From Varroa destructor (taxonomy: Eukaryota; Arthropoda; Arachnida; Mesostigmata; Varroidae): a DNA stretch of 64,000 nt. Every line of letters begins with the position of its first letter. The stretch's first letter is position 1. The translations under genes were made by a program, and so were the position numbers. The stretch covers positions 21,463,497 through 21,527,496 of the forward strand of contig NW_019211457.1 in NCBI RefSeq assembly GCF_002443255.2, given 5' to 3'. Under the pieces are notes generated by a model. The model ran no database searches. It was given only the letters and a program-made list of their open reading frames with translations, and was not told the DNA's origin. Below, piece after piece: positions 1 to 13,570 of this stretch.

Positions 1-1934
<1,934 letters not shown>

Positions 1935-2153
1935 GTTAATACATGGTTTACTCTTCTTTTAGTTGCACATGCGCAATGTATTCGAAAAAAATCCTTCGTA
2001 TGGAGCCCTTACTCCTGAATATTGACAGTACCTCTTTTGCGTCTTCTCATTGTCTCCCCAATTTCAAATATATGAAAATACATGTACACCAAAAAACGTA
2101 ACTGCAAACACATTAGACGCAAAATTAAGGAAAAAAATATATTCACGCATACT

Positions 2154-2159
2154 ATTAAA
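2154..2159 (+). promoter_or_regulatory. Candidate polyadenylation hexamer of SMC1 (ATTAAA)
   Basis: ATTAAA lies 220 bases after the SMC1 stop and is followed by a T-rich stretch with TTTTATT and TTTTATTG. No AATAAA occurs closer to the stop. The hexamer is common in AT-rich DNA, so this is only a plausible end point. Confidence 0.3.
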
Positions 2160-2164
2160 TAGTT

Positions 2165-5100
2165 TAGGTGAAATTAATCATTTTTATTATTTGAAAATGT
2201 GGCTTTTATTGCGTCTAGGGTTGCCCTATGAAAAGAATCTTTGTACGAAGGTCAAATTCTAAAGACCAGACTTTATTACTGAAGTATTCGCCTGGTAGTG
2301 TGATTTTCACCTACTGAACTGTGACCGTTGCATGCATGGGCCTCGGGTCGGGACTGATTCTAATATCACTTCAAAGCAATTAAAGGAAGTATTTCTTGGT
2401 AAATGTACATATATAATTAAGCATGTAGTTGGTGTACTTCCGTCATATATGTATGAGTATATATATTGCCTTTTTAACATGCAGAGTCGTTTATTACGTT
2501 CGATAAAACACAATGTGAGCTATGAACGAGATGTTGGCGTCTTAATTTTACCGTTGAAACACCTGAGGACATCGTGGTCCAGTATATAAGTATTTAAATG
2601 GTTAAGGAACTATAAATCAAATAGGAAGTATTTTACAACTATATATTTAGGCAAATCAGTGTATAGTACACCCCCCTATTCGACGTATCGTATGACAGCT
2701 TCTTAATTTCGAGTTTATTATAATGACTAATGCTGGCACCAGTTGACAAATATAGGTGAAAATTTTGTAGTCCTTTATTATACAATTTTTGCCAGTAGGT
2801 GTTTTTAGAAAGCGCCGCGTTATCAGTTAAATTAACTTCCACAACTGTCATTAGGTTGTTCTGATGAATTATTTGTTCCATCGATGATACTTGGTGAGTT
2901 TACTACGATGTGTGAAGTTGTCGATTTGTCAACATCCTTTGTGGGTTAACTGAAAGTAACTTATTACCAAACACCTATTTTTGAGGCTCTATACACGGGT
3001 AAATATGGTGTTTTCTTTTCACTAATCTATTGCAATGCCATATTTTCATTATTGAGTATATAAGAATAACATTTTAGCTGTTTCATAACTTTCAATGGTG
3101 ACCCATATTTGCTCTTTTTTGTTGCAGCTTGTAGTTTCTTTACTCACACGTAGTCGCCATGCGCTCTATGACAATTTGCTACTCGGCGTTATATACATAA
3201 GCCATTAGAGCGTACTGTCGCTATTTTGCCTTGATTTGCATTTTTTGCATATCGGTGATTTTTTGTCGTGTGTACAGCACTGAGTGATAATAACAGGTAT
3301 CCCATGTGGCACGATAGGAGTCATCGAGATTATGTGGCAGAGTCGGGTGTACTAATCATCTTTATTATTCATCATATCAGGCGTGTCTAAAGACATATTC
3401 AAAATTTATGTGCGATTACTGTTTATTCTACTCAACGCAATTTTAGTACTTCTGCGGTTACGAAGCCCAATTCTACTTACAATATACTTTTAGAGGTCAC
3501 GAAGAAAATTATATTAATAGACCTGGTACTACAATCACTACATTGCTTAGTAAATGTCCATGCGGGCTCAACCTAAATTATTTTAATATTCTAAAGTTTG
3601 ATCTGAAAATAACTCTTATGTTCATAAAATACATATTATGAGAGCGTTATATTGAGCTTAAAATTGGCTGAAAATTGTGTATAAAGCTTTAAATTTAAAT
3701 ATTGTGCATAAGTGCATAACGCGCTGGTGTATATAGCTCACTTCCGTCGCATTGCTTAACAATGGCACTGTAAACTAGACTAACAATAAACTTCGAAACG
3801 CTCTAATAAATTTGATAAGTGGTAGGATATTTTCTTTTAATAGATGCCTTCGGATAGCTTCTGGTAACGCAGGGGCTGAAGCTATGACTTTTACTTATAT
3901 TAGGGTTCCTGATTGTCTATGTACATTACATTTTAGCTTTCCAATTGTACTATTGCACATGCAAATGCATTTTTCAGGTTATATCATATATTTAGATCTA
4001 TATCTTGTTTATTTAGCTTCTTTTAGCTGAGAATATATAGTGTACGCGATACAATGCTGAAGTCGCAAAGATGACAGCTCTGAACAATAGAATAATCAAT
4101 CTAAGAAAGGTTTTATGTGAAGTTTGTTAAGATTGTACAACGTGCAACAATATTCTCATTTTCGTAGTATTCGGTGCCATCTAATGGGGCGGCGTAGTTC
4201 TTGACAGAATGGCTTAATTAACACTAATAAACTACAAAAACTAGAAAAAATTGTTTGAGTTTAAAAACAATTTAAACTAAAACATCTGAGTTCTAGATAG
4301 TTCTTAGAGATACATATACAAACGTAAATATAATGCAATGTAATGGGTCCTTTCATATAAAGACCCGTCCGTTACACCTTTAAATATGACTCTGTCGTTA
4401 CGCGCAAAAATATACGTAGAAATATTAAATCACTCTCTTGCATTCAGAGTACCCCAATAAAGCAGTATAAATCTGATAAGGATAACCTACAGCAAATATC
4501 ACGTACTTCACTGGTTATTTTTGCTCGAAAAAGTTACACTTGATTATCAAACTCAGCAACATTCGAGATCCAAATCTAGTGAAACATTCGTTTGCATGGA
4601 TGCTTTTGGGTAACTAAATAAATATATAAAACCCATAAACTTTAAGATTATCGAAACCACAATTGTCATAACCGACGGACGTCATTTATTTGCTCATTAA
4701 GCATTTATAAGCTCACTAATCTGTCGTACTACGAGAACTGCTCATCGTACATATGTTTGTGGCAGCTGCTGTTCTTAAACAGTATACTTTTTTAACTTAT
4801 TTTCTACGTAGCTCAATAAAATCGTATTCAAGAATCTTCCACTTTTTTTTTTTACTTGAAGTCGTTGTAGTACGTTTTCAAAGTGTGTAACTTCGTCTAC
4901 TCTTTGTTACATTTACGCCTCGAAGGAACTGTTAGTGTCTGAAAAAGTACTAAATTAGTATTCAGATATTCTGCTGAGAGGGAGCCGGGAAAGGGAGGCC
5001 CCTAGATGATGGATGCACAACAAATCAACGACAATCGGTCGCCACTATGTTGTCATCATCAGGTAGGTAATCACAGGCTACCAGTTAGTCGTCGGCGTTA

Positions 5101-8100
5101 GCAGCATTTAATGCCGGTGGTGCTTCATACGTTGGAAAAAAGACACTGCGTTGATCCTTTTAAACTCACTGATTACTGGTCTACGTAAGGTTGATTCTTG
5201 TACCTCAACCGGTTGTTGCGTGGTCATATTGCAATAGGGATTAGTACGAGCAGAAAAGAGCGCTATAGCCACAGTTGAGTGACACCTTTCTCAGAGTGTT
5301 TATACACAAATTCATTTTTATCTTATCTTTTTTTCTTTTATTAAATTAAAGCGGCATATGTATATATATAAATATTACCAGCGGCAACTAGATAATTAGT
5401 TAAAGTTATCACCGAAATTGAACGGTCACCCGTGGTGGGTTCTCTAAATAGAAAATACCATTTCTTAGCTTCATAGTAGTATGCTTACTTTACTTGAGCG
5501 GAACGCTCAACCTTGCCGTATACTCGACACCTATCAGATCGATAGCACTCTAGTCTAGGTGAATAAGAAGTTCCGCAAAATCGCTCTCTTTTGCTCGCAA
5601 AACTCAAAATCGGTATCAAATTCTATAATTTACATAAGCATACGACAACAATAATGATAAAACATACAGAGCGAAGATTGTATAGCTGAAAAGTCCATTC
5701 CTAAGTTGAACACAGCATCTTTGACCCCAATACCGTTCAACTTTTCGCTTTGTGCCTTTTTTTAAGAACAGTAATTTCTAGACGACGGTGTGCAAATTTC
5801 TTAGGGTTAAGAAAACTTAGCACTTCTAAGACAAATACCTTGGATGCCGAATTCAACATACGATTTTTTAAGCTGAAAAAAATGATAACAAGGAATGACT
5901 TTTCAACAATATCTAACAACCCCAAACCAGAAACTGGAAAAGCGAGGCGAAAAACAAATGTGGTAAAAACCTATCGACAAACCTAATTAATATATATATA
6001 TATATATACATAATGTTAAGCTATCTCATTCAATGCTTTTTTAACGCCCACACCTATCCTTGCTGTGTCACCTCGGATTTTCTTTTTCAGTGTAGGACTT
6101 GTCCTCATTAGAAGATTATGTTGGGATGGGTTTTGCTGGACTTATCTAGGGTTTCACCAACATAGTTATAAAACCGCACGGCAACCCTCTGCCAACGTTA
6201 AAATTTAAGCTAGTGATAGCTTCATATTTATAATTACCGTGGCAACAAACTTAAAGAGATACTTGTAGACCGCGCCGCCCATTATTCAAAGTTAAAAGGC
6301 TTTAGGCGACATATTTCTAAGCCTATGAAGTTCATCTGGCGTAAATAAGTGTACAGTATAACTGTAATGCCTAAATCTACGAAGCACAGAAATATAGTTA
6401 TGGGGGAAGGGACCTTATAGTAGATCCTGCACATGATGTATAATGCCAGAAATCTAAGGAAGCTTCTGATTGAAATGAAGATTGACACCGTGGTATCCGT
6501 CGGCTAAAATCACGATTCTTTGCAGCCCCATTAATACAGTTATTACCAAGAAACTGTGTATGATAGACTTTAATTAGCTTGGCACCACCTAAAACTCTAA
6601 AATCGTGGCTTCCACAAGGTAAAATTTTCTGTTTAATGGTATGTTCAGATAACTTGGTCTGATATACAATTATAGATGACACACACACTAACGTAGATGC
6701 TCTAAAAGATATGGACATCCATAAGGTGAATATTTGAGAAAAATGCAAAACTACACTTGTTACAATTATGTCGGCAAGGTATGAAGTAGGCGACTTAAGA
6801 TCAGCCAATGTTTTAAATCTCCATATTCCTATGTAATGTCTTTTGCTAACATGCATTAAAAAAGCATTTGATAGCCTACGTTGCACAAGCACCGCGTCAC
6901 CCACAGGAACACGAAATTGCGAAATCAAATGTGGTAACTTAGTGGTCAATACATGTACAATTATTGATAGGTTTCCAGAGCGCTTGATCCGCTATCTAAA
7001 AAATAAAACATCGCTAAAGAGCCGAAGACAGCAGTCTTTTGGTCTAATCTAAATATTGAGCTACTCTGGTGTTATTAGAATAGGTCCAAGCAATTCAGTG
7101 AAACAAAATGCGAAAAGCTTGACCAAATACAAAGCGCAAACATCGGTTATTCGTATAGTAAATGTAAATTGTATATTTTTTTTATTCCAGGAAATGTTCT
7201 TGGTTCTGGGCATTGCTGTATAATTTACAGCATTTATCTTGTTTTAGCTATAAAGCATATCACCGATCTTGTAAAATTGATGATAACTCTAGATTTTTGA
7301 TACAGAAATTAGCGGTTGCTTTTAAGAGGAAAGTATCTTTTACCAATTAAGAGACCCAGATAAGTATAATTTTAGGAACTTTTGGCGCCTTTGGGTTCTC
7401 TTAGCGCATGCAAAACATCTTGTTAAAACATATGCTTAAACTTAGAAGCAAATTATGATAAATATGTCGAATTTATATGGATCACCCTATATTGAAAAAT
7501 ATTACTGTTTAATATAATCGATTTAATAGACATAACTATTAATAACAGAATTTACCTATCTTTTTGCATTTTTATTTTCTCGACGCTTTGTTTGTCTTCT
7601 AAATTTGACATGTGTAGCAAGCAACTAGACAAGCAAAATAAAGATATAAAAAACGTCAATTCCATTATTTATTTTGGATTGTTTGCATGTGAATCAATAT
7701 TCGTACACTGTTTGTGATCGGATTTCTATTTGACTTCATATTATATTATGAAGTGTACAAGGATAGGTTCGAATTTACCAGGTAGCTGTGTTGTGAATCA
7801 TCTTATATTTGATACTAGCTCTTCGAATTCTTACGATTATTATTTATATTATTACTCTTTTGAGCTATTTGCTGTCTAAGATAATTAATTCTTAGAAAAG
7901 CCGCTCTGCACGTTGCAGTCGGGATAGTTAAGAATTGTATCATGTATGCCCTTTTGGATTCAAGCATGCCATCATTTTGCACATTGTAGCGACGTTTCGG
8001 AACGAGGGGAAACTTGTAGATAAATGCAACACGCAATCTGGCGGTACAATCAATTGCAGTTTCAGCTAATCATCTTTGTACCAGGCTTTCTTTGTTGGTA

Positions 8101-9690
8101 CACGACTGAGTATAACCGATTCATACTTCTCCTAAGCTTGTACTAATAAGCTTGTAATATTTTCTATTAGTGTGGCGTCTTTTTGATTGATTCGAGTGAC
8201 GTTAGTTACCTAAGGTGCATAGCTCGACGAAATGAGATCTTAGGGACCAGATTCACACGGAAGCTAACTTTGTTGTTGATGAACATTGTGTTAATCTAAG
8301 TATTTCATTAAAATACAACGAGTTGGTTATGCAGCCTATACACCCCGACAGATAAACTACGGCGGATTCATTTGGATGGATGAACGACGTGTTGTTTTTT
8401 AGAAAACTGTTTTTAGAACTCTTAGTTTTGTCCGATTAAACCTAGGTCCTCTGTTGTAACGAACTAGTTTATGTTGTCGCTGGCTACGGAGTAAGGGAGT
8501 GGTCTAGAAAATGATCGTGGCTATGCCGGCGTGATCATTATAGAAACAGTAATTGGAAAGCTTAACATCATTAAACTTTTATAGTTTAAATTTTTAAAAA
8601 AATGCCGACCACTAAGAGCATACTGCAGCAAATTCGCCAGCCTGCAAACCGTCATTAATACTTCCATCTTACATCATCGGCTTCGTCGAGTAAACGGTGG
8701 TTACTAAATCAAAAAATCTATATTGGTATTCAATCATTTACACATGCAGATATATACTGCGTACATTATTTATTACCACTTTACCAGTTAACGTCATTCG
8801 TAAAATTGCGTTCAGTAGTTTGCTATTTTATTTGCTAATATTTTTTTCCTACGGAAAACATTCCACGTTGAGATCACTTCATCAGTCTTTATTGTGGATC
8901 TGTTAACTTTTCCATTTTCATGTAATATTTCCCAATATTATTTAATCGAGACAATTTTTTTACGACGCTTATCAGCAGCTTATTTCCAAACAACATATTA
9001 CAATACTATATTAAAATAAGCTTTACGCGTGATGTTCTGCAATAGGGTCATGACAGTCATAGTGACCTTTGAAACCTGAAAGTGCTGAACGGATTTCAAG
9101 GGATTGATTTAGAAATCCCTCCAGGATAGTGTGTTTGCGTATATATGAAACCTGTTTTGTCCTTCAGGACGTTACGGGCACTCCAAATCACCGTTCGGAT
9201 ACTATTTATCGAAATGTTTGCGCCATTTTTACTTTCAAATTGGTGATGCCCAATGCCTATTTCCTAAATAATTCTCTCGCTGACTCAGGAATTTTTGTTT
9301 ACGGATTAACCCATTTATAAATTTATTTTTTAAAAATAAGACTGCCAAACCGATGGGAACGGTTTGTATGTACACCCATTCCTCTTGAAGATTTCCCTTT
9401 ACCTAAAAAAGCCTTTAATGCATTTTATAATATATCACTCATGGAATAGCTAAGTTGATTCGGCACTCTTATAATTTTTACGCTATTCTTTAGATTAATA
9501 TATCGAATGAATATACTCAAATTACTTATGGATCTCTTTGCAGCTAAGGTTTTCCGGTCATGCGTTTCTGTAGCAGGTCCGTTGTGCTCAGTTAAACGGC
9601 TAAATTTTTATTTTCATATCTAAGCTGGATTCTTGCAAGACTTTAGAGTTCACTTTTTCTTCTGTATATGTACGCATGTTTTAACGTAAA
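2165..9690. other. Intergenic AT-rich stretch, no recognised gene
   Basis: Open frames here, including a 183-codon one at 6,398-6,949 (-), show no motif or family I recognise. The frames shift and overlap as expected of non-coding DNA. A short TA run lies at 5,990-6,009. A locally G+C-richer patch at about 4,975-5,230 contains an exon-like ATG segment, described in the findings. I see no transposon relic here that I can name. Confidence 0.6.
5990..6009. repeat. (TA)n microsatellite
   Basis: A run of about ten TA units within AT-rich intergenic sequence. Confidence 0.9.
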
Positions 9691-9697
9691 GCTTATT

Positions 9698-9703
9698 TTT
9701 ATT
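9698..9703 (-). promoter_or_regulatory. Candidate polyadenylation signal of the tachykinin-related gene (AATAAA)
   Basis: AATAAA on the minus strand (TTTATT on plus) lies 200 bases downstream of the TAG that closes the second coding exon. Another copy is at 9,607-9,612. The distance is normal for a 3' UTR, but the hexamer is common by chance here. Confidence 0.35.
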
Positions 9704-9849
9704 TCATTTGCTCGTGGAATGCAGTTTTGCATTGTAATGTGATAAGAACTTGTTAAAATAAGTAGCTTTGGTTAAATACGTGTGAACGAACGGCCGGTTT
9801 TTGTCTGCGGCTGAGGCATATTAGGAAATGCGATTTTACGGCTATTATT

Positions 9850-9864
9850 GGACCAGACTGGTCC
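9850..9864. repeat. 15-base palindrome GGACCAG-A-CTGGTCC
   Basis: Perfect 7-base arms around one base, about 40 bases past the tachykinin-related stop codon in a G+C-richer part of the presumed 3' UTR. It could form a small hairpin in the mRNA or simply be chance. Confidence 0.6.
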
Positions 9865-9902
9865 TCCTCTAAAAGCCAGTGGACGTCCGTTAGGTCTAGA
9901 AT

Positions 9903-10769
9903 CTACCGGGTCTCTTCCATAACAGGTGCAGCGACCTCGGCTTCTAAGTTAGCAGGGCCACCGAACCTCTTTCCGCGCATTCCGAAGAACGATCCTGAAA
10001 CAAAATGCACTGAATTATCTAAGACAATTTACCAAGTAATTCCTTATATCGGCTCGCCGGTGCTCCTGAGTTCAAACACATTAGAAATAATATCCGTTCT
10101 TTTCTCCTTTAGTATCACTTTAAATTTGTTGGATTGTCCATTGGAAAAGCTCCGTTATGGGGAAAACTTGAACAATAACATAAGTACCCTAAATCATAGA
10201 TAAGAATGAAGCCGGTGTTTTAGTAAATAGTTTTTTCTATTGTTTCTATTTATTCAAAAACTAGCTTCAAAAACATTCGTATGTATGCACTCATGTAATA
10301 CGAACGCATACATGAGTGCAAAGTAGCGTTCATGTAAAGAAGAAAGGAAGGTGACTTTAAATAATATAGCATATAATTTTTATTATGATTGTCATTAATT
10401 AGAGAAAAAAGACTAACCTCTTTTTCCAGCCATGATTTGCCTTCGGAGCTCAGCGATAATGGTGTTGATGTCCCCGTTGCTACCTTTGAGCTTTTTACCT
10501 CGCATAGCGTGAAAAGGTGCGGCTTTCTTGCCTCGCATTGCATGAAACGCTCGTTTCATATCTAACAGGCTGCCTTCGCGAAATCCGGGACTGGTGCCAT
10601 CCTCACACAGGTCCCTATGTTCTTGCAAATCTCTAGAGTTCTTCCAATTCATCAATGTGTCAGGTTCTGCAGGACCATCAGCTATCAGTTGATTTCTAGC
10701 CGCGCCTGCTAGTAGAGAACCCGCAGCGGCTACTGTCAGCACGACGCACCACGAGCCTCGCTGCAACAT
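9903..10769 (-). CDS. Tachykinin-related neuropeptide precursor, two coding exons
   Basis: This is a secreted prohormone of 147 residues. Exon 1 is 10,769-10,418 and exon 2 is 9,994-9,903; the intron is 10,417-9,995 (donor GTTAGT, acceptor TTTCAG). The split codon G|GA keeps the frame. Residues 1 to about 25 form a signal peptide (MLQRGSWCVVLTVAAAGSLL, then AGA as the likely cleavage site). Dibasic sites release AFHAMR-amide (KR...GKK) and AAPFHAMR-amide (KK...GKK). Exon 2 completes GSFFGMR-amide (GKR on both sides), which fits the protostome tachykinin consensus FxGxR-amide. A spacer before exon 2 ends QIMAGKR, so it could also be amidated. The start is the ATG at 10,769 because an acceptor-like TTTCAG ends at 10,776; upstream codons are probably intron. 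The peptides should act on tachykinin-type G-protein-coupled receptors. Natalisin (FxxxR-amide) is the main alternative name; the FFGMR copy favours tachykinin. Confidence 0.85.
10286..10320. repeat. Perfect 12-bp inverted repeat (hairpin) in the neuropeptide gene intron
   Basis: Arms TGCACTCATGTA (10,286-10,297) and TACATGAGTGCA (10,309-10,320) are exact reverse complements around an 11-base loop. The element sits in the single coding intron, about 100 bases below the donor in the direction of transcription. It may be a remnant of a small inverted-repeat element or a structured intronic RNA. Confidence 0.85.
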
Positions 10770-10789
10770 GACTACCTGAAATACCACAT

Positions 10790-12680
10790 TGGTTGATTAA
10801 GATTACGCATTAGCTCTATTTGAGATCACTCCTAACTAATAACACAGCGCCGAAGTTCAGCAAAACGACAATTAGAATGACAGCTATTTGTAGCAAAAAA
10901 ATCAGGTCCTACAAAAAATTTAACTTCTCCTACCGTGCTCCAGAAAACGATTTCAGGTACTCCAGTATATTCCTACTCGCAACGTGTATACTAAATAAGA
11001 ATTTTACTTAGATTTGTAAACTAAAAAGTAACGATATCAGTTATCAGATAATTCAGAACACTTTAAGAATAATAAAAATACACCTGTTTAATTTGTTTGA
11101 ACGAACATCAACCTCTTATTATTATTTCAAGGTCCTATTAATGCATCTGAGCATACGAGATTACCTAGTGCTCGGTAATATTATGAAGTTGAATATTTCT
11201 ATTATTAGAATTCAAAAAAGCATGTTTTTAAAAATGCATTGGTTACTATTAATAATCGCGAATCACTTGGTTCATGAACGACACAAAAATTGGATTGTGG
11301 CAATTTGAAGTCATGTCTATTGTGCAGAAATAGTTAATACCACATTGAACCACTAGACAGCCCACTTGCATTCACACGAGCTTTACGTACGTTAAAAAAT
11401 GGCAAGGATACTTGCCCCTAAAGTATTACGATTGTCATCACAATCTATTAACCATTAACATAGTTGATTAAACGAAAGGCATTTTAAAACGCACGCATTA
11501 GGGATATTAAGATAGCGTTAAAAGAACACAGAAAAGCCGTACAACTCTTTTATAGGTGTAAAACATATTCGTTTGGGTAACACTATGTTTAACCCAAATC
11601 ACATTAAGCTGTCCATATCTTAAAATCTCATTTTCGTTCTATACCTTAACTCCTTATTTCTACCGTATATGTATACATAAAGGTGCACACGCAAATTTAG
11701 TTTTGCCTATTACTAAGGCAATTTTCAAGGTGAAGACAAGGCAACCCGTTGTGCAAAGTAATGGATGTTACACTTAGCTTTTCTTTTTAAATACAAGTTA
11801 AATTTTTTCGAGATCGTTTCATGACACATATTTATTTCACGATGTAGTGTATAAAAACAAGACTTTTTGAATAGTTGCTGGTCACTAAAGGCGACCTTAT
11901 GAGTAATGCTGAATTTCATGCAAAAAATATTTTAACCTTTTTATTCTTCAAACGGATTAGGAGCCGCATATTATCTACAGACGAAATTAAAACAATGGTT
12001 ACCGAGTAGTCAGCTACTAGGTAGAGAATGACAAAAGCATCATTACAGGTGTTGACTCACAGACCAGTCTACGAAGCATAGCAGTAACAGAAATAGCAAA
12101 CGACTCTTAGGTGAGTGGAAACACTCGCATTACAATAACTTGATAGTTGCATTGCAAATCCGTTTATTATTATTTTCTTTTATTTAATTGAGAAGCCACA
12201 AAATATATGTCTCTCTTACACAGTGCATGTGATCTTCAGTGGAACAGCTTCATTACTACATTCGTGATTACATCAAGGCCCCTCCTAAACGCCTGCCGAA
12301 CCTCATGCAGATGTGACAATATGCTTTGAATAAGATTTGATAAGTACAAGACGAGGTAGTAACAGGTTTACTGAAAGCCTTTTAGACACGAATATGCTAA
12401 TGGTTAGCTAGAAGCTATCAACTAACAATTGAGTCTGTACTTCACTACGATCCTAATTTTCTACATGTATTTTACGTATGATCGATGTACTACTTCATGT
12501 ATCAAAAATGTTCAAGAAAGCTTATCCACTTTGCGTCGAGTTGTTGCTGTGAGGCTAAAAACAGATAAAGCAGAAGATTCGTTAAAGTTGTCGACGCAGT
12601 AAAAATGTATACCTATGTTACACAACCTACTGTTATTTGCATACGGTCGATAATTAGGAAGTGTCGCTTATTAGATGTCT
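10790..12680. other. AT-rich stretch upstream of the neuropeptide gene, nothing recognised
   Basis: This is probably the 5' intron or upstream region of the minus-strand tachykinin-related gene. No convincing exon, repeat or transposon fragment was seen. A short segment at 12,049-12,110 with splice-like ends was examined and rejected because its open frame closes in TAG at the donor. Confidence 0.5.
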
Positions 12681-12689
12681 CCAAGTGGT

Positions 12690-13570
12690 TCGAATATCGT
12701 CGTCATTTTAAAATATAAGTAATCGAGAGTACTGACAGTTTTTAAGCTCAAATTAAAGCAACTCTTTTCTATACTTTAAAATAGTATTAGTAAACTAAGT
12801 ATGCGCCATTTTGGTTGACAACCTCTTTTTATTTTGCTGCTGATACCGTGACTCCCATGGTGGTAGAACTACAATTTATGGAAGAAAAACCGTAACAAGT
12901 GGTTTTTGGCATCTCTCCACCGAAACTGAATTAACACCATAAATTGGAGAGACCGAAACATATGATACAAGGAAACATATGATGCGCTAATTGTGCAAGA
13001 TATAGGCTGTGCGTTAAACACCTTCGCTTTTTGCCGAGTAGCTAAAGATGTAGCTTGCCTAGAACTGTCATAATGGAGAACAACGTCTCCTCTGTTCACT
13101 AGTTCTAATCAATTTTTTTCAAAGACTTGGTTGTCAGTTGTTAACGGTAAAGGTCCGAATCAAACGCTCGACCAGCCGGCAGCAGCTCATGGTTGCGCAT
13201 ACCAAAGACATTGCGTCAACTTCTTTGGCGCCAAACCAAGCTTCGCCATTGCTTAGAGAGCTTTCTCTTGCTTTGACTATGATCCATTTCATACATTATT
13301 GTCGCCTGTGATACACCTTCTTCACCTGCAATTAGCCACAACAGATATAGCTCGATTTCACCGTGTTTTTGTAGAATTTTACAGATATAAACACAATCTT
13401 TTAGCGTCAGTTCATGTAGTACCTAAATATCAAGCTTCCTTCTGCAGCCAGCTTTCTTCAAATGGTTTAAAAAGTATTTAGTAATGGATCTTTAGTTCCT
13501 TAGCGATGAAACAGCTATACGTCCATGTGTCGCTCTCCATTAGCTTTCATAACAGGTTCAAATATTTTTT
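12690..13570 (-). mobile_element. Mariner transposase relic (copy 1), nearly full length but dead
   Basis: Minus-strand frames carry the order of mariner (DD34D) transposase motifs. From 13,570 downward come ESDT...IAKELKI (helix-turn-helix end), FLNHLKKAGCRRKLDI, a TAG where the conserved WVPHEL tryptophan belongs, then VLHELT, ICKILQKHGEIEL and the decayed first catalytic block. ELLPAGRAFDSDLYR and NRGDVVLHYDSS (the second catalytic Asp region, normally HQDNARPH) follow, then SLATRQKAK and FRSLQF. At least four stops and several frame changes show it is non-functional. TGDEKW has become AGEEG. The 3' non-coding part (about 12,690-12,790) resembles that of copy 2 at 36.3-36.5 kb, so both belong to one family. 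Terminal inverted repeats were not located. Confidence 0.8.

Noticed and set aside
6398..6949. 183-codon minus-strand frame, the longest in the window
   Set aside because: No recognisable motif, atypical composition and no splice or start context; consistent with chance in 64 kb.
10413..10787. Longer N-terminus for the neuropeptide precursor starting upstream of 10,769
   Set aside because: The upstream codon at 10,787 is GTG, and a TTTCAG acceptor lies between it and the ATG, so those residues are probably intron.
12049..12110. Splice-bounded segment ending in TTAG|GTGAGT
   Set aside because: The only frame open along it closes in TAG at the donor; the other frames have earlier stops.
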